NCBI GenBank assembly: GCA_002345965.1
Contig: DDTF01000048.1
Coordinates: 48,652 to 112,651 of the forward strand
Source of the DNA: Flammeovirgaceae bacterium UBA2371
Lineage (GTDB): Bacteria > Bacteroidota > Bacteroidia > Cytophagales > Cyclobacteriaceae
DNA: 64,000 bases
Direction: 5' to 3'
Position 1 is the stretch's first letter, and each line of letters begins with the position of its first letter. The position numbers were made by a program, and so were the translations under genes. This document shows, in pieces, positions 20,035 to 28,411 of this stretch. The notes beneath the pieces are model-generated. The model was not told the DNA's origin. It worked only from the letters and a program-made list of their open reading frames with translations, and ran no database searches.

Positions 20035-20859
20035 TTAATTAGATCGCTGGGCATTAAATAAGGTGCTATCTAGCTCGTATCGTTGGTAGACTTCCACCTC
20101 ACCATACTGACTGTTGACGGTATCACGTTTTAAATAAAAAATGTATTTACCATTCTCTAAACCAAATTCAAGCTGATCTCCGGAATAAAAAAAAGTAGTT
20201 GTTTTACTCTCATATTCTTGCGTTTCCTGATATGACAATTGCTGATAATTATTCTTATCCTTTTCAAAGGAAGAACGCCATCTATTTAGCCTATTTTGAG
20301 GTGTCGTAAAATTGGTGTTTTCTATAAACATATTTTCTAAGAAATTAATCGTTCGAATTGCCCCTTCTTCCTTTAAGATATTATTTCTATTTGTTTCAAA
20401 TACAACCCATGTATCTATGCTGCACTCATGGCAAGGTGTTGCCGACAAACCATATTGAGTATTTGTATCTGTCGTCCTGCCTACTTGTATAATGGCCGGA
20501 ATATCCTGATCTGCTAGCCAGTGAAGCAGGTAATAGGCCCTTATCCCCTGTCCTTCTGTTTCGAACGAAATGTTTATTATCTGTTCGGAGTTTTCATACA
20601 CAGTTATCAGAGATGCCTTATCATAAGTATGACCTAACTCCAAAGTTGCCTGAATTTTGAAATCCGTATGATTTCCGTTGCTCCACTCATTTTGAAATCG
20701 CTCAGTCTCTTGCTTTAATTGATTAAACTTAGAATGGACCCCTGAATTTACATCTTCCAGAAGTGAATCAGCCTGCTCTTTTGCATCTTCGCGATTAGAA
20801 CAACCGAGAATTACAGCTATAAAAAAGAATGAAAACAAGAAGATGTAAGTATGTTTCAT
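20035..20859 (-). CDS. Hypothetical lipoprotein
   Basis: Protein of 274 residues with a lipoprotein signal (lipobox VILGC, then SNREDAKEQ). No known domain is recognised. It contains YGLSATPCHECSIDTWVVFE with a CxxC pair, which in an exported protein could be a disulfide or a metal site. The C-terminal part is rich in aromatic residues and strands (KTTTFFYSGDQLEFGLENGK). It is separated by 92 bp from the upstream gene and 165 bp from the downstream gene, so it may have its own promoter. Confidence 0.55.
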   Translation of the reverse strand: MKHTYIFLFSFFFIAVILGCSNREDAKEQADSLLEDVNSGVHSKFNQLKQETERFQNEWSNGNHTDFKIQATLELGHTYDKASLITVYENSEQIINISFETEGQGIRAYYLLHWLADQDIPAIIQVGRTTDTNTQYGLSATPCHECSIDTWVVFETNRNNILKEEGAIRTINFLENMFIENTNFTTPQNRLNRWRSSFEKDKNNYQQLSYQETQEYESKTTTFFYSGDQLEFGLENGKYIFYLKRDTVNSQYGEVEVYQRYELDSTLFNAQRSN

Positions 20860-20951
20860 TTCAATTCTTCATTTCAAAGTATCTAATGACTTAATACATT
20901 TAAATAATATTTTAGCAAACACAGTATCGCAAAACAGCTTTACCCAGAATA

Positions 20952-21560
20952 CTATTTTCTAATTGTTTTGCTGATTTGCGTAGCAGCCTTTTGGCCACAT
21001 TGTGCCGCTATGGATACAAACTCATTCTTATCAAAGTCCTTTTTTCGGTATTCATTCAACTCTTTATTTTCTCCCTTAATAATTTGAGCAGGACTTTGAA
21101 ACGAGGTGAGTCTTTCCTTCTTGTCCCTATCGGCTGTCCACAATTCAGTTTTTTGGGTAACCAGATTAGTGATGGTCCCGGAGGCTATCCCTTTGGCAAT
21201 GGCAATATCAAAAATTCTTCCGTTATCAGGTGATCTTTCGTCTTTCACCGTATCGAGGGTACTGATTTCAGTGAGTTCCAGCTTAGTGACAGATACGCTA
21301 AACTCCGGATTAGCATTATCAATAATTATTTTTTTCTCATTCATTGAGGATTTAAAATAATCCAGAAATGCCTTTCGGTAATCCTCTTCGCTATACAGTG
21401 TAATAAAACGGGTACCATTATCCTTAATAATTTCGATGGCAACGGTTTCATCAAGACTAACGCGCACTTCCGTTTCCGGTTCTGGCGGTACGCTTACCAA
21501 ACATGAAGACAAACTCATGGAAGCAAAAGCCATCCATATTATATTTCGCAAATCGATCAT
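20952..21560 (-). CDS. Hypothetical lipoprotein
   Basis: Protein of 202 residues with lipobox LSSC followed by LVSVPPEPE. The mature part has alternating strands (FSVSVTKLELTEISTLDTV) and a C-terminal helix (EFVSIAAQCGQKAATQISKTI), compatible with a small outer-membrane-assembly lipoprotein fold. Nothing more specific can be supported. It lies 39 bp after the lipocalin-like gene of the adhesin operon and may be its last gene. Confidence 0.55.
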   Translation of the reverse strand: MIDLRNIIWMAFASMSLSSCLVSVPPEPETEVRVSLDETVAIEIIKDNGTRFITLYSEEDYRKAFLDYFKSSMNEKKIIIDNANPEFSVSVTKLELTEISTLDTVKDERSPDNGRIFDIAIAKGIASGTITNLVTQKTELWTADRDKKERLTSFQSPAQIIKGENKELNEYRKKDFDKNEFVSIAAQCGQKAATQISKTIRK

Positions 21561-21599
21561 AATCCTATTAAGTTTAAGCCAGAGGTATGGCAGCGCACG

Positions 21600-22058
21600 T
21601 TACTTCTTCTTTTTCAGTTTGAATTTCTGTTTTCCCTTCACAGAATTTATGCGACCTGGCTCAAAGGTATTCTCCTCCCATTGAAAGGAAAGCTCCAGAA
21701 TATCATCAGAGATGGAATTGATCTCCACTTCCCTGGTATCATCGAGTTTCAATAAAGTTCCTTCTTCATTGAGGAATTTCCATTTTCCTGAGGTTGCCCA
21801 TATGGGCGCACCACCTACTGTGGTGTACTCACTTTTAGAAAACGTAATGGATAAGTCTTTATACAAATCACTGTAATCAACACCATCTACTGTTACTTCA
21901 GGGTTTTGCCAGGCCTCGGCTGATGTCAGCATGGAAGTAATTCGTTCCAATGGGGTAGGTTCATCGTTGTTTTTACAGCCTGCAAAAGTGAGCAATAGTC
22001 CAACAGCAACAATGAACGAAACAACATGAAGTAGGGGCAAGAACTTTCGAGCCATCAT
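21600..22058 (-). CDS. Lipocalin-like lipoprotein of the adhesin operon
   Basis: Protein of 152 residues with a lipoprotein signal (LLTFAGC then KNNDEPTP). The mature part (PIWATSGKWKFLNEEGTLLKL) and DILELSFQWEEN resemble the lipocalin-like or DUF5004-type domains common in Bacteroidota lipoproteins, where a GKWKF or GSWKF strand is typical. The gene starts 3 bp after the stop of the 1186-residue surface protein, so the two are co-translated. It may help anchor or export that protein, which is an inference from position only. The start could be either of two adjacent ATG codons. Confidence 0.6.
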   Translation of the reverse strand: MMARKFLPLLHVVSFIVAVGLLLTFAGCKNNDEPTPLERITSMLTSAEAWQNPEVTVDGVDYSDLYKDLSITFSKSEYTTVGGAPIWATSGKWKFLNEEGTLLKLDDTREVEINSISDDILELSFQWEENTFEPGRINSVKGKQKFKLKKKK

Positions 22059-22061
22059 CTT

Positions 22062-25000
22062 TTACTTTTTTGCAGTTGCCGATAGTATTTCTTCTAATTT
22101 TTTCAAACGGGCGTCAAATTCCGATTTGAGTGACAGATTATCGGATTTTAAGGCGTCAAAATCTTTTTGCTTTGTAACCAATTGATCTTGCAATCTTTGA
22201 ATCTCACCTTTTAGATTTTCGATCATTTCCTGTTGTTCTTGCACAGCTTTAACTAATGGAACAGTAAATTCCGCGTAACGCAAACCATAGTAGTCATCTG
22301 GATTATCCGGTGTATCAACGCCACTGAAATTATAACCAATTTCCTGTCCGGCCTTCTCGACTTCTTGTGCGATAAATCCAGTCTGCAATACTTTTTCTTT
22401 AAGTCGTTCTGAATCTAAAGTCCTTAGTGAATCTGGTATTCCTTTGATTTGAGCCATTCTATCCATATCCATATGATAGGTCACTGGCCGCAGTTTCATA
22501 ATAAACGGAATCCCAACTACATCTTCTTTAATATCCTTTTTAAATCGACCATCAGAAACCACTGTAAAAGCAACAGCGCCATTAATGCTAGTGATGTTGG
22601 CATCACCCAACCTGATCATGTTGCTTGCCGTCACATATGCATCATGGCCAATAGCAGTTGAGTTAGAAAAGGAGCCACCTGAATAAAATGCCGACCATCC
22701 AATCGCTGTATTGTTGCTGCCGGTCATATTGCCATAAAGAGACTGATAACCTATAGCCACATTACCATTGCCACTTGTATTGTTTCGAAGTGCGCCATGA
22801 CCTGTTGCCACATTACTTATGCCTGAGGTATTTGAATATAGTGCCTGGTTACCATAAACTGAATTAGTGCTTCCTGCTGTATTCGAATATAATGCCCAAA
22901 ATCCCGTAGCCACATTGTCCCCTCCAATTTCATTATTCTGCATTGCCTGGTAGCCAATCGCTGTATTTCGATTTCCTGTATTGGCCGAAGCGGTTGTCGA
23001 TCCCCTTAGAGCTTCGTAGCCAACCGCTACATTATAGTTATCAAAAGCAGTGGCAGTACTGTTAGCATATTGCATTGCGTAGGAGCCAATTGCAGTACCT
23101 CGAGAACCCGCATTGGTAGCAAGCATTGCATTATAACCAAGTGCAGTATTATTATTACCAATACTATTGGAACCAAGAGAGAGATAACCTGCAGCTGTAT
23201 TTGAGTTCCCTGAAATATTCGATGTAAGTGCATTTAGCCCAACAGAAGTATTCTGCGAACCAGAAGTGTTAAAATTAAGAGAGGTCACACCAATGGCAGT
23301 GTTTTCAGAGCCACTTATGTTGTTAAAAAGTGCGTTTTGCCCAATCGAGGTATTATAGTTGCCCACTGTATTGGAATACAGGGAATTAAACCCAACAGCC
23401 GTGTTCCAACCTCCGGTTGTATTAGAAAATAAGGCTCTCCTTCCAATTGCAGTACTTGCGCCTCCAGTTGAATTGGCTAAAAGTGATTCATTACCAACCG
23501 CTGTATTAAACATGCCAGTCGTGTTGGCCTGAAGTGCATACGAACCATTAGCAACATTACCACTTCCAGTAGTATTATTCTGCATTGCCTGATAGCCAAC
23601 AGATGTATTCGCATTTCCGGTATTGGCCGATGCTGTGGCGGACCCTCTAAGCGCCTCAAATCCAACTGCTACATTAGAGTTAGTAAAGGGTGAGGTAGTG
23701 TTGTTGGCATAAAACATTGCGCGAGCTCCGATTGCAGTTCCGTTAGATCCCGTTTTATTCGATTGCATTGAGCCCGATCCAACACCTGTATTACCATTCC
23801 CTAATGTGTTACCATAAAGTGCATTAAAACCATCGGCAGTATTGTCATATCCGCCATTACTTAAATAAAGTGCATAGTTACCAGTGGCAGTATTGTAGGT
23901 ACCCCCTGAATTAGAATAAAGCGCATCATATCCAAATGCGGTATTATTGCCTCCGGTAGTATTAAAATTGCCGCTTCTATATCCATAAAATGTATTTCCT
24001 AAGTTTATATCAATCCTGCCAGATTTCTGGTTGTTCACACGTATATTAAACGGTACATTATCAGTCGTTCCAATAAAATTGGTACCATCTACTGTTCCGC
24101 TATTTCCAGTTAACCCCCATCCTGTGCCTCCACCTGCTGTCTGCCAGGTTGCTACCCCTGTTGCATCAGAGGTAAGCACTTTGCCTGCCGCTGGTGTGCC
24201 ACCTGTTACTTGCAAGCCACCTGTTACAACTGTTGCTGTATTGCCTACGCCCATGCGCACTTCGGTGACGGCATTGTTACCAAGCTGAATGGTGTTACTT
24301 GTGTTTACAATAGCCTGCGCTCCAATAGCCGTTGCATTGGTAAGTGACCCAGAACCAACATCAGCGCCAATACCAAAACCAGAATTATTTGATCCTGCTG
24401 TGTTATTGTTAAGTGTAAGTGAACCGACTCCTGTATTATTAGATCCGGTTGTGTTTCTTAGAGCAGATGCTCCCAGGGCGTTATTATTATTTCCTGATGC
24501 ATTTGATAAAAGTGCTTCATTGCCAATCGCGGAATTATTCCGTCCAGTTAGCGTACCTCCAACAGTAGAATTACCTGACTTATTACCATAAAAGGAATTG
24601 CCATAAATCTGGTCAATTTTTCCGGCTTTTAAATTATTTACTTTGAAATTGAGCGGAACATTATCTGTAGTTCCAATAAAATTTGTCGCATCTACTGTGC
24701 CAGTATTTCCAGTTAAACCCCAGCCGCTACTTCCTGCTGCATTCACCACATATGGACTGACTGTTGTTCCAATACCCGTTACCGTTACATTGCTTCCTGC
24801 AGTAACCACCGTTTCAGAACCGTCAATTGCAGGCTTATTTAGCAAATCGTTGTACTCACCCGATGTCCCAACTGTTGAAAGCGTTGGTGCACCAGTAAGA
24901 TCTCCGTATGCACCAGTGAACAAGATTGGTTTATTTACAAGGTCATCATAATCCCCACTGTTGGCTACGGTAGCTAATGTGGGTGTATCACTCAAATCAT

Positions 25001-25622
25001 TGTAGCTGCCTGTAGTACTTACGGCACTTAGGTCAAGGGTATTCGCCTTTAAGCCAAGCTCCGTATTGATTTTTGAAGAAGTCCATGTTTTATCACCCAA
25101 AGCCTGTGTATCATCAAATGCAACGCCTGCATCTCCCGGATCACCTTTATCTCCCTTTACTCCCTGGATGCCCTGCGGTCCAGGAGGGCCTTGCGTTCCT
25201 TGGGGTCCAGGTGTTCCGTTTTCAGAATACAGGGCATAGGGTACGCTTAGCAACTGTGAAGTGCCCATGCTGGTATAAGAAGTACCCCCAGAAAAATCAG
25301 CTTCAATCTCAATGAACTTCGCACCACTACCCCAATCAATGGTGTTGAAAATTCCTGATTGTGGAGTTCCTCCTCCAATGGATAAAGAGAAGACGCCAAA
25401 AGCATTGGTTGTAGTCGTGTGTGTTTCACTGTACACTACTGTTCCCGTTTCGGTTTGATCATGGATGCGTACACGCAGCCCAATATTGGCGCTGGCAATA
25501 GGGAGCCCACTTGTATTTCTGGCTACCGATTGATACTTGAACCCCTGAGGTGCCTGTGCATAAGAATGAATACTTATAACAGACAGGGCTAAAATGATGC
25601 AGAGAATGAAAATATTTTTCAT
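22062..25622 (-). CDS. Trimeric-adhesin-like surface protein with collagen repeat, YadA-type head repeats and S74 chaperone
   Basis: Protein of 1186 residues. A signal peptide (1-22) leads into an N-terminal domain (24-130, APQGFKYQSVARN) frequent in Bacteroidota surface proteins. Residues 136-166 are collagen-like Gly-X-X repeats. Residues 206-267 hold four YxDLxxxP repeats known from phage tail fibres. Residues ~330-1015 are dozens of NTAxGxxAL repeats like YadA heads. S1023-D1024 in SDGRFKKDI marks the peptidase S74 intramolecular chaperone, which trimerises and cuts itself off in other proteins, and a coiled coil (residues ~1120-1180) closes it. It likely forms a long trimeric fibre on the cell surface. 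It follows a T9SS-sorted protein by 3 bp. Confidence 0.85.
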   Translation of the reverse strand: MKNIFILCIILALSVISIHSYAQAPQGFKYQSVARNTSGLPIASANIGLRVRIHDQTETGTVVYSETHTTTTNAFGVFSLSIGGGTPQSGIFNTIDWGSGAKFIEIEADFSGGTSYTSMGTSQLLSVPYALYSENGTPGPQGTQGPPGPQGIQGVKGDKGDPGDAGVAFDDTQALGDKTWTSSKINTELGLKANTLDLSAVSTTGSYNDLSDTPTLATVANSGDYDDLVNKPILFTGAYGDLTGAPTLSTVGTSGEYNDLLNKPAIDGSETVVTAGSNVTVTGIGTTVSPYVVNAAGSSGWGLTGNTGTVDATNFIGTTDNVPLNFKVNNLKAGKIDQIYGNSFYGNKSGNSTVGGTLTGRNNSAIGNEALLSNASGNNNNALGASALRNTTGSNNTGVGSLTLNNNTAGSNNSGFGIGADVGSGSLTNATAIGAQAIVNTSNTIQLGNNAVTEVRMGVGNTATVVTGGLQVTGGTPAAGKVLTSDATGVATWQTAGGGTGWGLTGNSGTVDGTNFIGTTDNVPFNIRVNNQKSGRIDINLGNTFYGYRSGNFNTTGGNNTAFGYDALYSNSGGTYNTATGNYALYLSNGGYDNTADGFNALYGNTLGNGNTGVGSGSMQSNKTGSNGTAIGARAMFYANNTTSPFTNSNVAVGFEALRGSATASANTGNANTSVGYQAMQNNTTGSGNVANGSYALQANTTGMFNTAVGNESLLANSTGGASTAIGRRALFSNTTGGWNTAVGFNSLYSNTVGNYNTSIGQNALFNNISGSENTAIGVTSLNFNTSGSQNTSVGLNALTSNISGNSNTAAGYLSLGSNSIGNNNTALGYNAMLATNAGSRGTAIGSYAMQYANSTATAFDNYNVAVGYEALRGSTTASANTGNRNTAIGYQAMQNNEIGGDNVATGFWALYSNTAGSTNSVYGNQALYSNTSGISNVATGHGALRNNTSGNGNVAIGYQSLYGNMTGSNNTAIGWSAFYSGGSFSNSTAIGHDAYVTASNMIRLGDANITSINGAVAFTVVSDGRFKKDIKEDVVGIPFIMKLRPVTYHMDMDRMAQIKGIPDSLRTLDSERLKEKVLQTGFIAQEVEKAGQEIGYNFSGVDTPDNPDDYYGLRYAEFTVPLVKAVQEQQEMIENLKGEIQRLQDQLVTKQKDFDALKSDNLSLKSEFDARLKKLEEILSATAKK
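22578..24640 (-). repeat. Coding repeats of the YadA-type head region
   Basis: The DNA encodes imperfect repeats of about 14-28 residues around the core NTAxGxxAL. Two larger internal duplications are visible. One is the FIGTTDNVP block, present twice (DNA near 24050 and 24660). The other is the block around NVAVGxEALRGSxTASANTG, present twice (near 22970 and 23630). Confidence 0.8.
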
Positions 25623-25625
25623 GTG

Positions 25626-26111
25626 TTAGTGCTTTTCAATTTTTTGAATACTATTCTTACCCGAAGAAATATTGGTAACCCTTAACAAATACATTGCTGC
25701 GCTAAGTGCTTGCACAGCTACTTCCTGGGTGTGTGAAGTGGATTGAACAATACTATTTTCGTTAACTACCCTTTGTCCCAAGAGATTGAACAACTCTATG
25801 GTGTAGGTTCCAGCCTCGGTGATTTTTACAAACAACACCTCCCGCACAGGATTGGGGTAAACTGCTATGCCATTTTCAATGTCTCTCTCAATATTCGTAA
25901 TGGTAACCTTTGAAGGTTGCTGAAAGCCCTGGGTAAGGAAGCCAACAGGCCTGGAATACGATTCTATCATAATTTCACCCAAGGTCCACTCCAGGGAGCC
26001 ATTGGTCTTCATAAAATTGTCTCCACTGGTACTAATCACCTGAGCAGGGAGGGATTGTGCTATTATACTATAGCCACAAAGGCACAGAAAAACGCTACAT
26101 AAAACTTTCAT
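25626..26111 (-). CDS. Small T9SS type A sorting-domain protein
   Basis: Protein of 161 residues with a signal peptide ending near IIAQSLPAQ. Residues ~23-70 follow a common Bacteroidota pattern (SLEWTLGEIMIESYS, then FLTQGFQQP). Residues ~84-161 are a T9SS C-terminal domain with VYPNPVREVLFVKI, YTIELFNLLGQRV and a final basic stretch. T9SS substrates use this domain to cross the outer membrane. It has little else besides, so it may act as a small attachment partner for the 1186-residue protein encoded 3 bp downstream. It is the first gene of that operon. Confidence 0.8.
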   Translation of the reverse strand: MKVLCSVFLCLCGYSIIAQSLPAQVISTSGDNFMKTNGSLEWTLGEIMIESYSRPVGFLTQGFQQPSKVTITNIERDIENGIAVYPNPVREVLFVKITEAGTYTIELFNLLGQRVVNENSIVQSTSHTQEVAVQALSAAMYLLRVTNISSGKNSIQKIEKH

Positions 26112-26133
26112 TTTTAATACAGTTAAGTATTAA

Positions 26134-26151
26134 CAAACCAAAGTTGGTTTG
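26134..26151. promoter_or_regulatory. Perfect 8-2-8 inverted repeat upstream of the adhesin operon
   Basis: CAAACCAA-AG-TTGGTTTG lies 23 bp ahead of the start codon at 26111. It could be an operator for a dimeric regulator or an mRNA hairpin in the leader. On the minus strand the embedded CAACTTTG is one base off the -7 consensus. Confidence 0.35.
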
Positions 26152-26331
26152 CCAATCGAAACGTACCGTTTCCCTCTGTTTCTAAAAAGTCGGATTTTGC
26201 GAATCAGGTTATATTTCTTGTAAATGCTCAAGATTATTTTATGAAGAATAAGACCGACCGTACGAAAAAATGCCTTCCCCCACCTGTGTTGCAACAGATA
26301 AAAGAAGGCGAGTGCTCGGGGCGATGGATGA

Positions 26332-26724
26332 CTATACTCGGATAAGGGTAGTAACCTCTTTGCATCCTCCGTCAGCAGGTAATCGTTTGCTGGTAAGGAT
26401 AAGTGTTGAGCCTGATATTGAAAATTCAAATGTCTCCGGCTTTGAGCCAGTTCCCAATGTTATCTGGTTTCCACTTATAGTATACGGATCGGTATCTCCA
26501 TCACCATAGGTAACTTTGTCAGTGGTAAATGTTATCACCTCACAGTCAACAGTGCAAGTCTCACTCTCGTTGTCAGCCGGATCCTCACATTCTGTTCGCA
26601 CATAAGTAGAAAACTTCCATGAGCCAATTAACAAGTCAGCTGGGCTCTCATCATCTTCCTTGCATGATGTCGTGAACAATGATACCGTAGAAAGCAATAA
26701 TAGAAATACAATCAATCTTTTCAT
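26332..26724 (-). CDS. Lipocalin-like lipoprotein
   Basis: Protein of 130 residues with lipobox FTTSC followed by KEDDES. The mature part opens with LIGSWKFSTYV and later has ITFTTDKVTYGDGDTDPYTISGNQI, the strand order of the lipocalin-like family common in Bacteroidota lipoproteins. Four cysteines in the mature protein (ECEDP, ETCTVDCE, GGCKE) probably pair as disulfides in the periplasm or outside. The ligand is unknown. It is likely transcribed by itself, since 74 bp separate it from the gene upstream and ~220 bp from the one downstream. Confidence 0.65.
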   Translation of the reverse strand: MKRLIVFLLLLSTVSLFTTSCKEDDESPADLLIGSWKFSTYVRTECEDPADNESETCTVDCEVITFTTDKVTYGDGDTDPYTISGNQITLGTGSKPETFEFSISGSTLILTSKRLPADGGCKEVTTLIRV

Positions 26725-26798
26725 TATACATTAGGTTAGTTTTAATTCTTCTAGTGTCCGGCTCGGATATTTTTAATAAAACCATTTCCAAATCATCA

Positions 26799-28382
26799 TT
26801 ATTTTAATTTTTTCTCAACCAATTTGGTGACCGCATCCGCTCTCTCTGAATTTATTTTATCTACCATTGGTGTCCCCAACTTTTCCAATATCTTTTCATA
26901 GATTTCCTGTACATCGGCCATGTCCTCGTCCTGTGCATATGTCGGGGTAACAAAACTTCCCATATTAATAATCTGTGCAAGAAAATCTTGCTTGGTAGCA
27001 CCCGGTCCGCCTATGTACTCCGTAACTACTAATGAATTGACCATATTGAGACTAGCCGCAAATTTTTGCTTTCCCTCAATTTCTTCATGGCTGGCTTTCA
27101 AACGTGGATCTACCGTGTAGGCAAAAACGACTTTGTATTTAGTGGCCCACCAATCGTCCAAGCGGCCAAATTTACTATCCCGATAAGGCATTTTATTGAT
27201 GTCAATCAATTCAATATCGGTTGTTCCCAAAGCCGCATTTATCTCAGCAGCAAAATTTTCTCCTAAGGCCTGCAACGATTCATCCATATATTCTCCCTCT
27301 ATGGGTATTGAATTACCTGGCATGGCCTCACTCATCATCATACTTGAAGAAGGTGCGGCTGCTTTTGGCACCATCACTGGTTTGAGATAGAGTACAACTC
27401 CAATTTTATTACCATCCGCTTTGATGCGATCCATCTTAGCCGCAAAGGTTTCTTTCTTCACCGGCATATTGTCTTTGGCAGAGGCTACATCTGGTGAAGG
27501 GGTTGCAGTCCGGCCCGCAAACAATGCTTCTTTTCTTGCAGCATTTTCAGCCTTAATTTCACTTTGCGTTTTAGCTGGTTTGGACAATGGTACCCAGGAA
27601 GTGGAGGAGGAAAAATAATATCTTATTTTTCCTGGATGCTGTTGATCGTACCATGCATTGTAGTTGTTGATAATCCGGTTCAAGTCCACATTCACAGCGG
27701 CAGCCTGTTTCTGCTCAGCATCTTTATTTGCCGCATTTTCAAGTGCTCCCATTAAGCCTTTTTTCTTTGGTGCTTCGGGTTTGGTTGCACCCGCACTCTT
27801 TGCTTGCCTCTCCTGCTCAGCATTAGCCTGAGCTTCCGCTTTCTTAAAATCCTCCATTACTTCAGGAGAATCAGTAATCCACTCTTTCAATTTTTCCTCA
27901 GTCAATACTCCTTCTACAAACTCGTTGGTGGAAACCTTGTGGTTGATGATACGCAATCTGTTTTTAAAGAGATTGTTATACGCCATGTTGGACTCATCAC
28001 TGGGTTTGCCATAATATATATATGAGTATTGTTCAATAGCTCCTTGTCGGGTCAAAATCACAAATTGCCTTGCCCCTGCTGCATAACCCTCTGTCTTTAC
28101 TGGAACATTTCTTAAAGCCCAAGTATTACCCTCCACCATAAAAGCCTCAATACCTCCACTATGTGCATAGGGTTCACCTCCATCCATTGAAATAATAAAT
28201 TTGTTTTGGGGGTTCTTGAAAAGCTCTGGCATCTGATAACTAATGGTTACATCATGTTCTTTTGCATCACCAAAAATCATTTTGCCCGGCTTCATTGTTC
28301 CTATCGCTCCAATATCGGAATACTGTTGACCTATCGCAGCTGAACTACAAGCTAAGCACAGGTATAAAATTATATTCTTCAT
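26799..28382 (-). CDS. Hypothetical secreted protein
   Basis: Protein of 527 residues that I do not recognise. The N-terminus is a signal peptide (MKNIILYLCLACSSAAIGQQ). Residues ~40-125 form a beta-rich part (FIISMDGGEPYAHSGGIEAF). Residues ~165-230 are an Ala/Lys/Glu-rich helical linker (EAQANAEQERQAKSAG, GLMGALENAANKDAEQ). The C-terminal half includes IGVVLYLKPVMVPK and TDIELIDINKMPYRDSKFG. No lipobox is used and no T9SS domain is seen, so it is likely periplasmic. It begins 29 bp after the beta-helix lipoprotein gene and may be co-transcribed with it. Confidence 0.6.
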   Translation of the reverse strand: MKNIILYLCLACSSAAIGQQYSDIGAIGTMKPGKMIFGDAKEHDVTISYQMPELFKNPQNKFIISMDGGEPYAHSGGIEAFMVEGNTWALRNVPVKTEGYAAGARQFVILTRQGAIEQYSYIYYGKPSDESNMAYNNLFKNRLRIINHKVSTNEFVEGVLTEEKLKEWITDSPEVMEDFKKAEAQANAEQERQAKSAGATKPEAPKKKGLMGALENAANKDAEQKQAAAVNVDLNRIINNYNAWYDQQHPGKIRYYFSSSTSWVPLSKPAKTQSEIKAENAARKEALFAGRTATPSPDVASAKDNMPVKKETFAAKMDRIKADGNKIGVVLYLKPVMVPKAAAPSSSMMMSEAMPGNSIPIEGEYMDESLQALGENFAAEINAALGTTDIELIDINKMPYRDSKFGRLDDWWATKYKVVFAYTVDPRLKASHEEIEGKQKFAASLNMVNSLVVTEYIGGPGATKQDFLAQIINMGSFVTPTYAQDEDMADVQEIYEKILEKLGTPMVDKINSERADAVTKLVEKKLK

Positions 28383-28411
28383 AACTGATCTTTATAAGAT
28401 TAAAATATCCA

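Noticed and set aside
22578..24640. CRISPR-like repeat array
   Set aside because: The repeats are imperfect, in frame, and encode a continuous protein with the NTAxGxxAL pattern; no cas genes or constant-length spacers are present.
24031..24951. Plus-strand frames of 85-102 residues opposite the adhesin gene
   Set aside because: They mirror the low-complexity repeats of the adhesin (Pro/Val/Ala-rich composition), with no start signal.
22062..25622. Prophage tail fibre because of the S74 domain and tail-type repeats
   Set aside because: No other phage gene is near; the signal peptide, the Bacteroidota N-domain and the T9SS partner indicate a cell-surface protein.
26130..26429. A 99-residue minus-strand frame upstream of the adhesin operon
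   Set aside because: It overlaps the lipocalin-like lipoprotein gene by about 100 bp in another frame, has no signal or recognisable domain and no ribosome site; the lipoprotein is far better supported.
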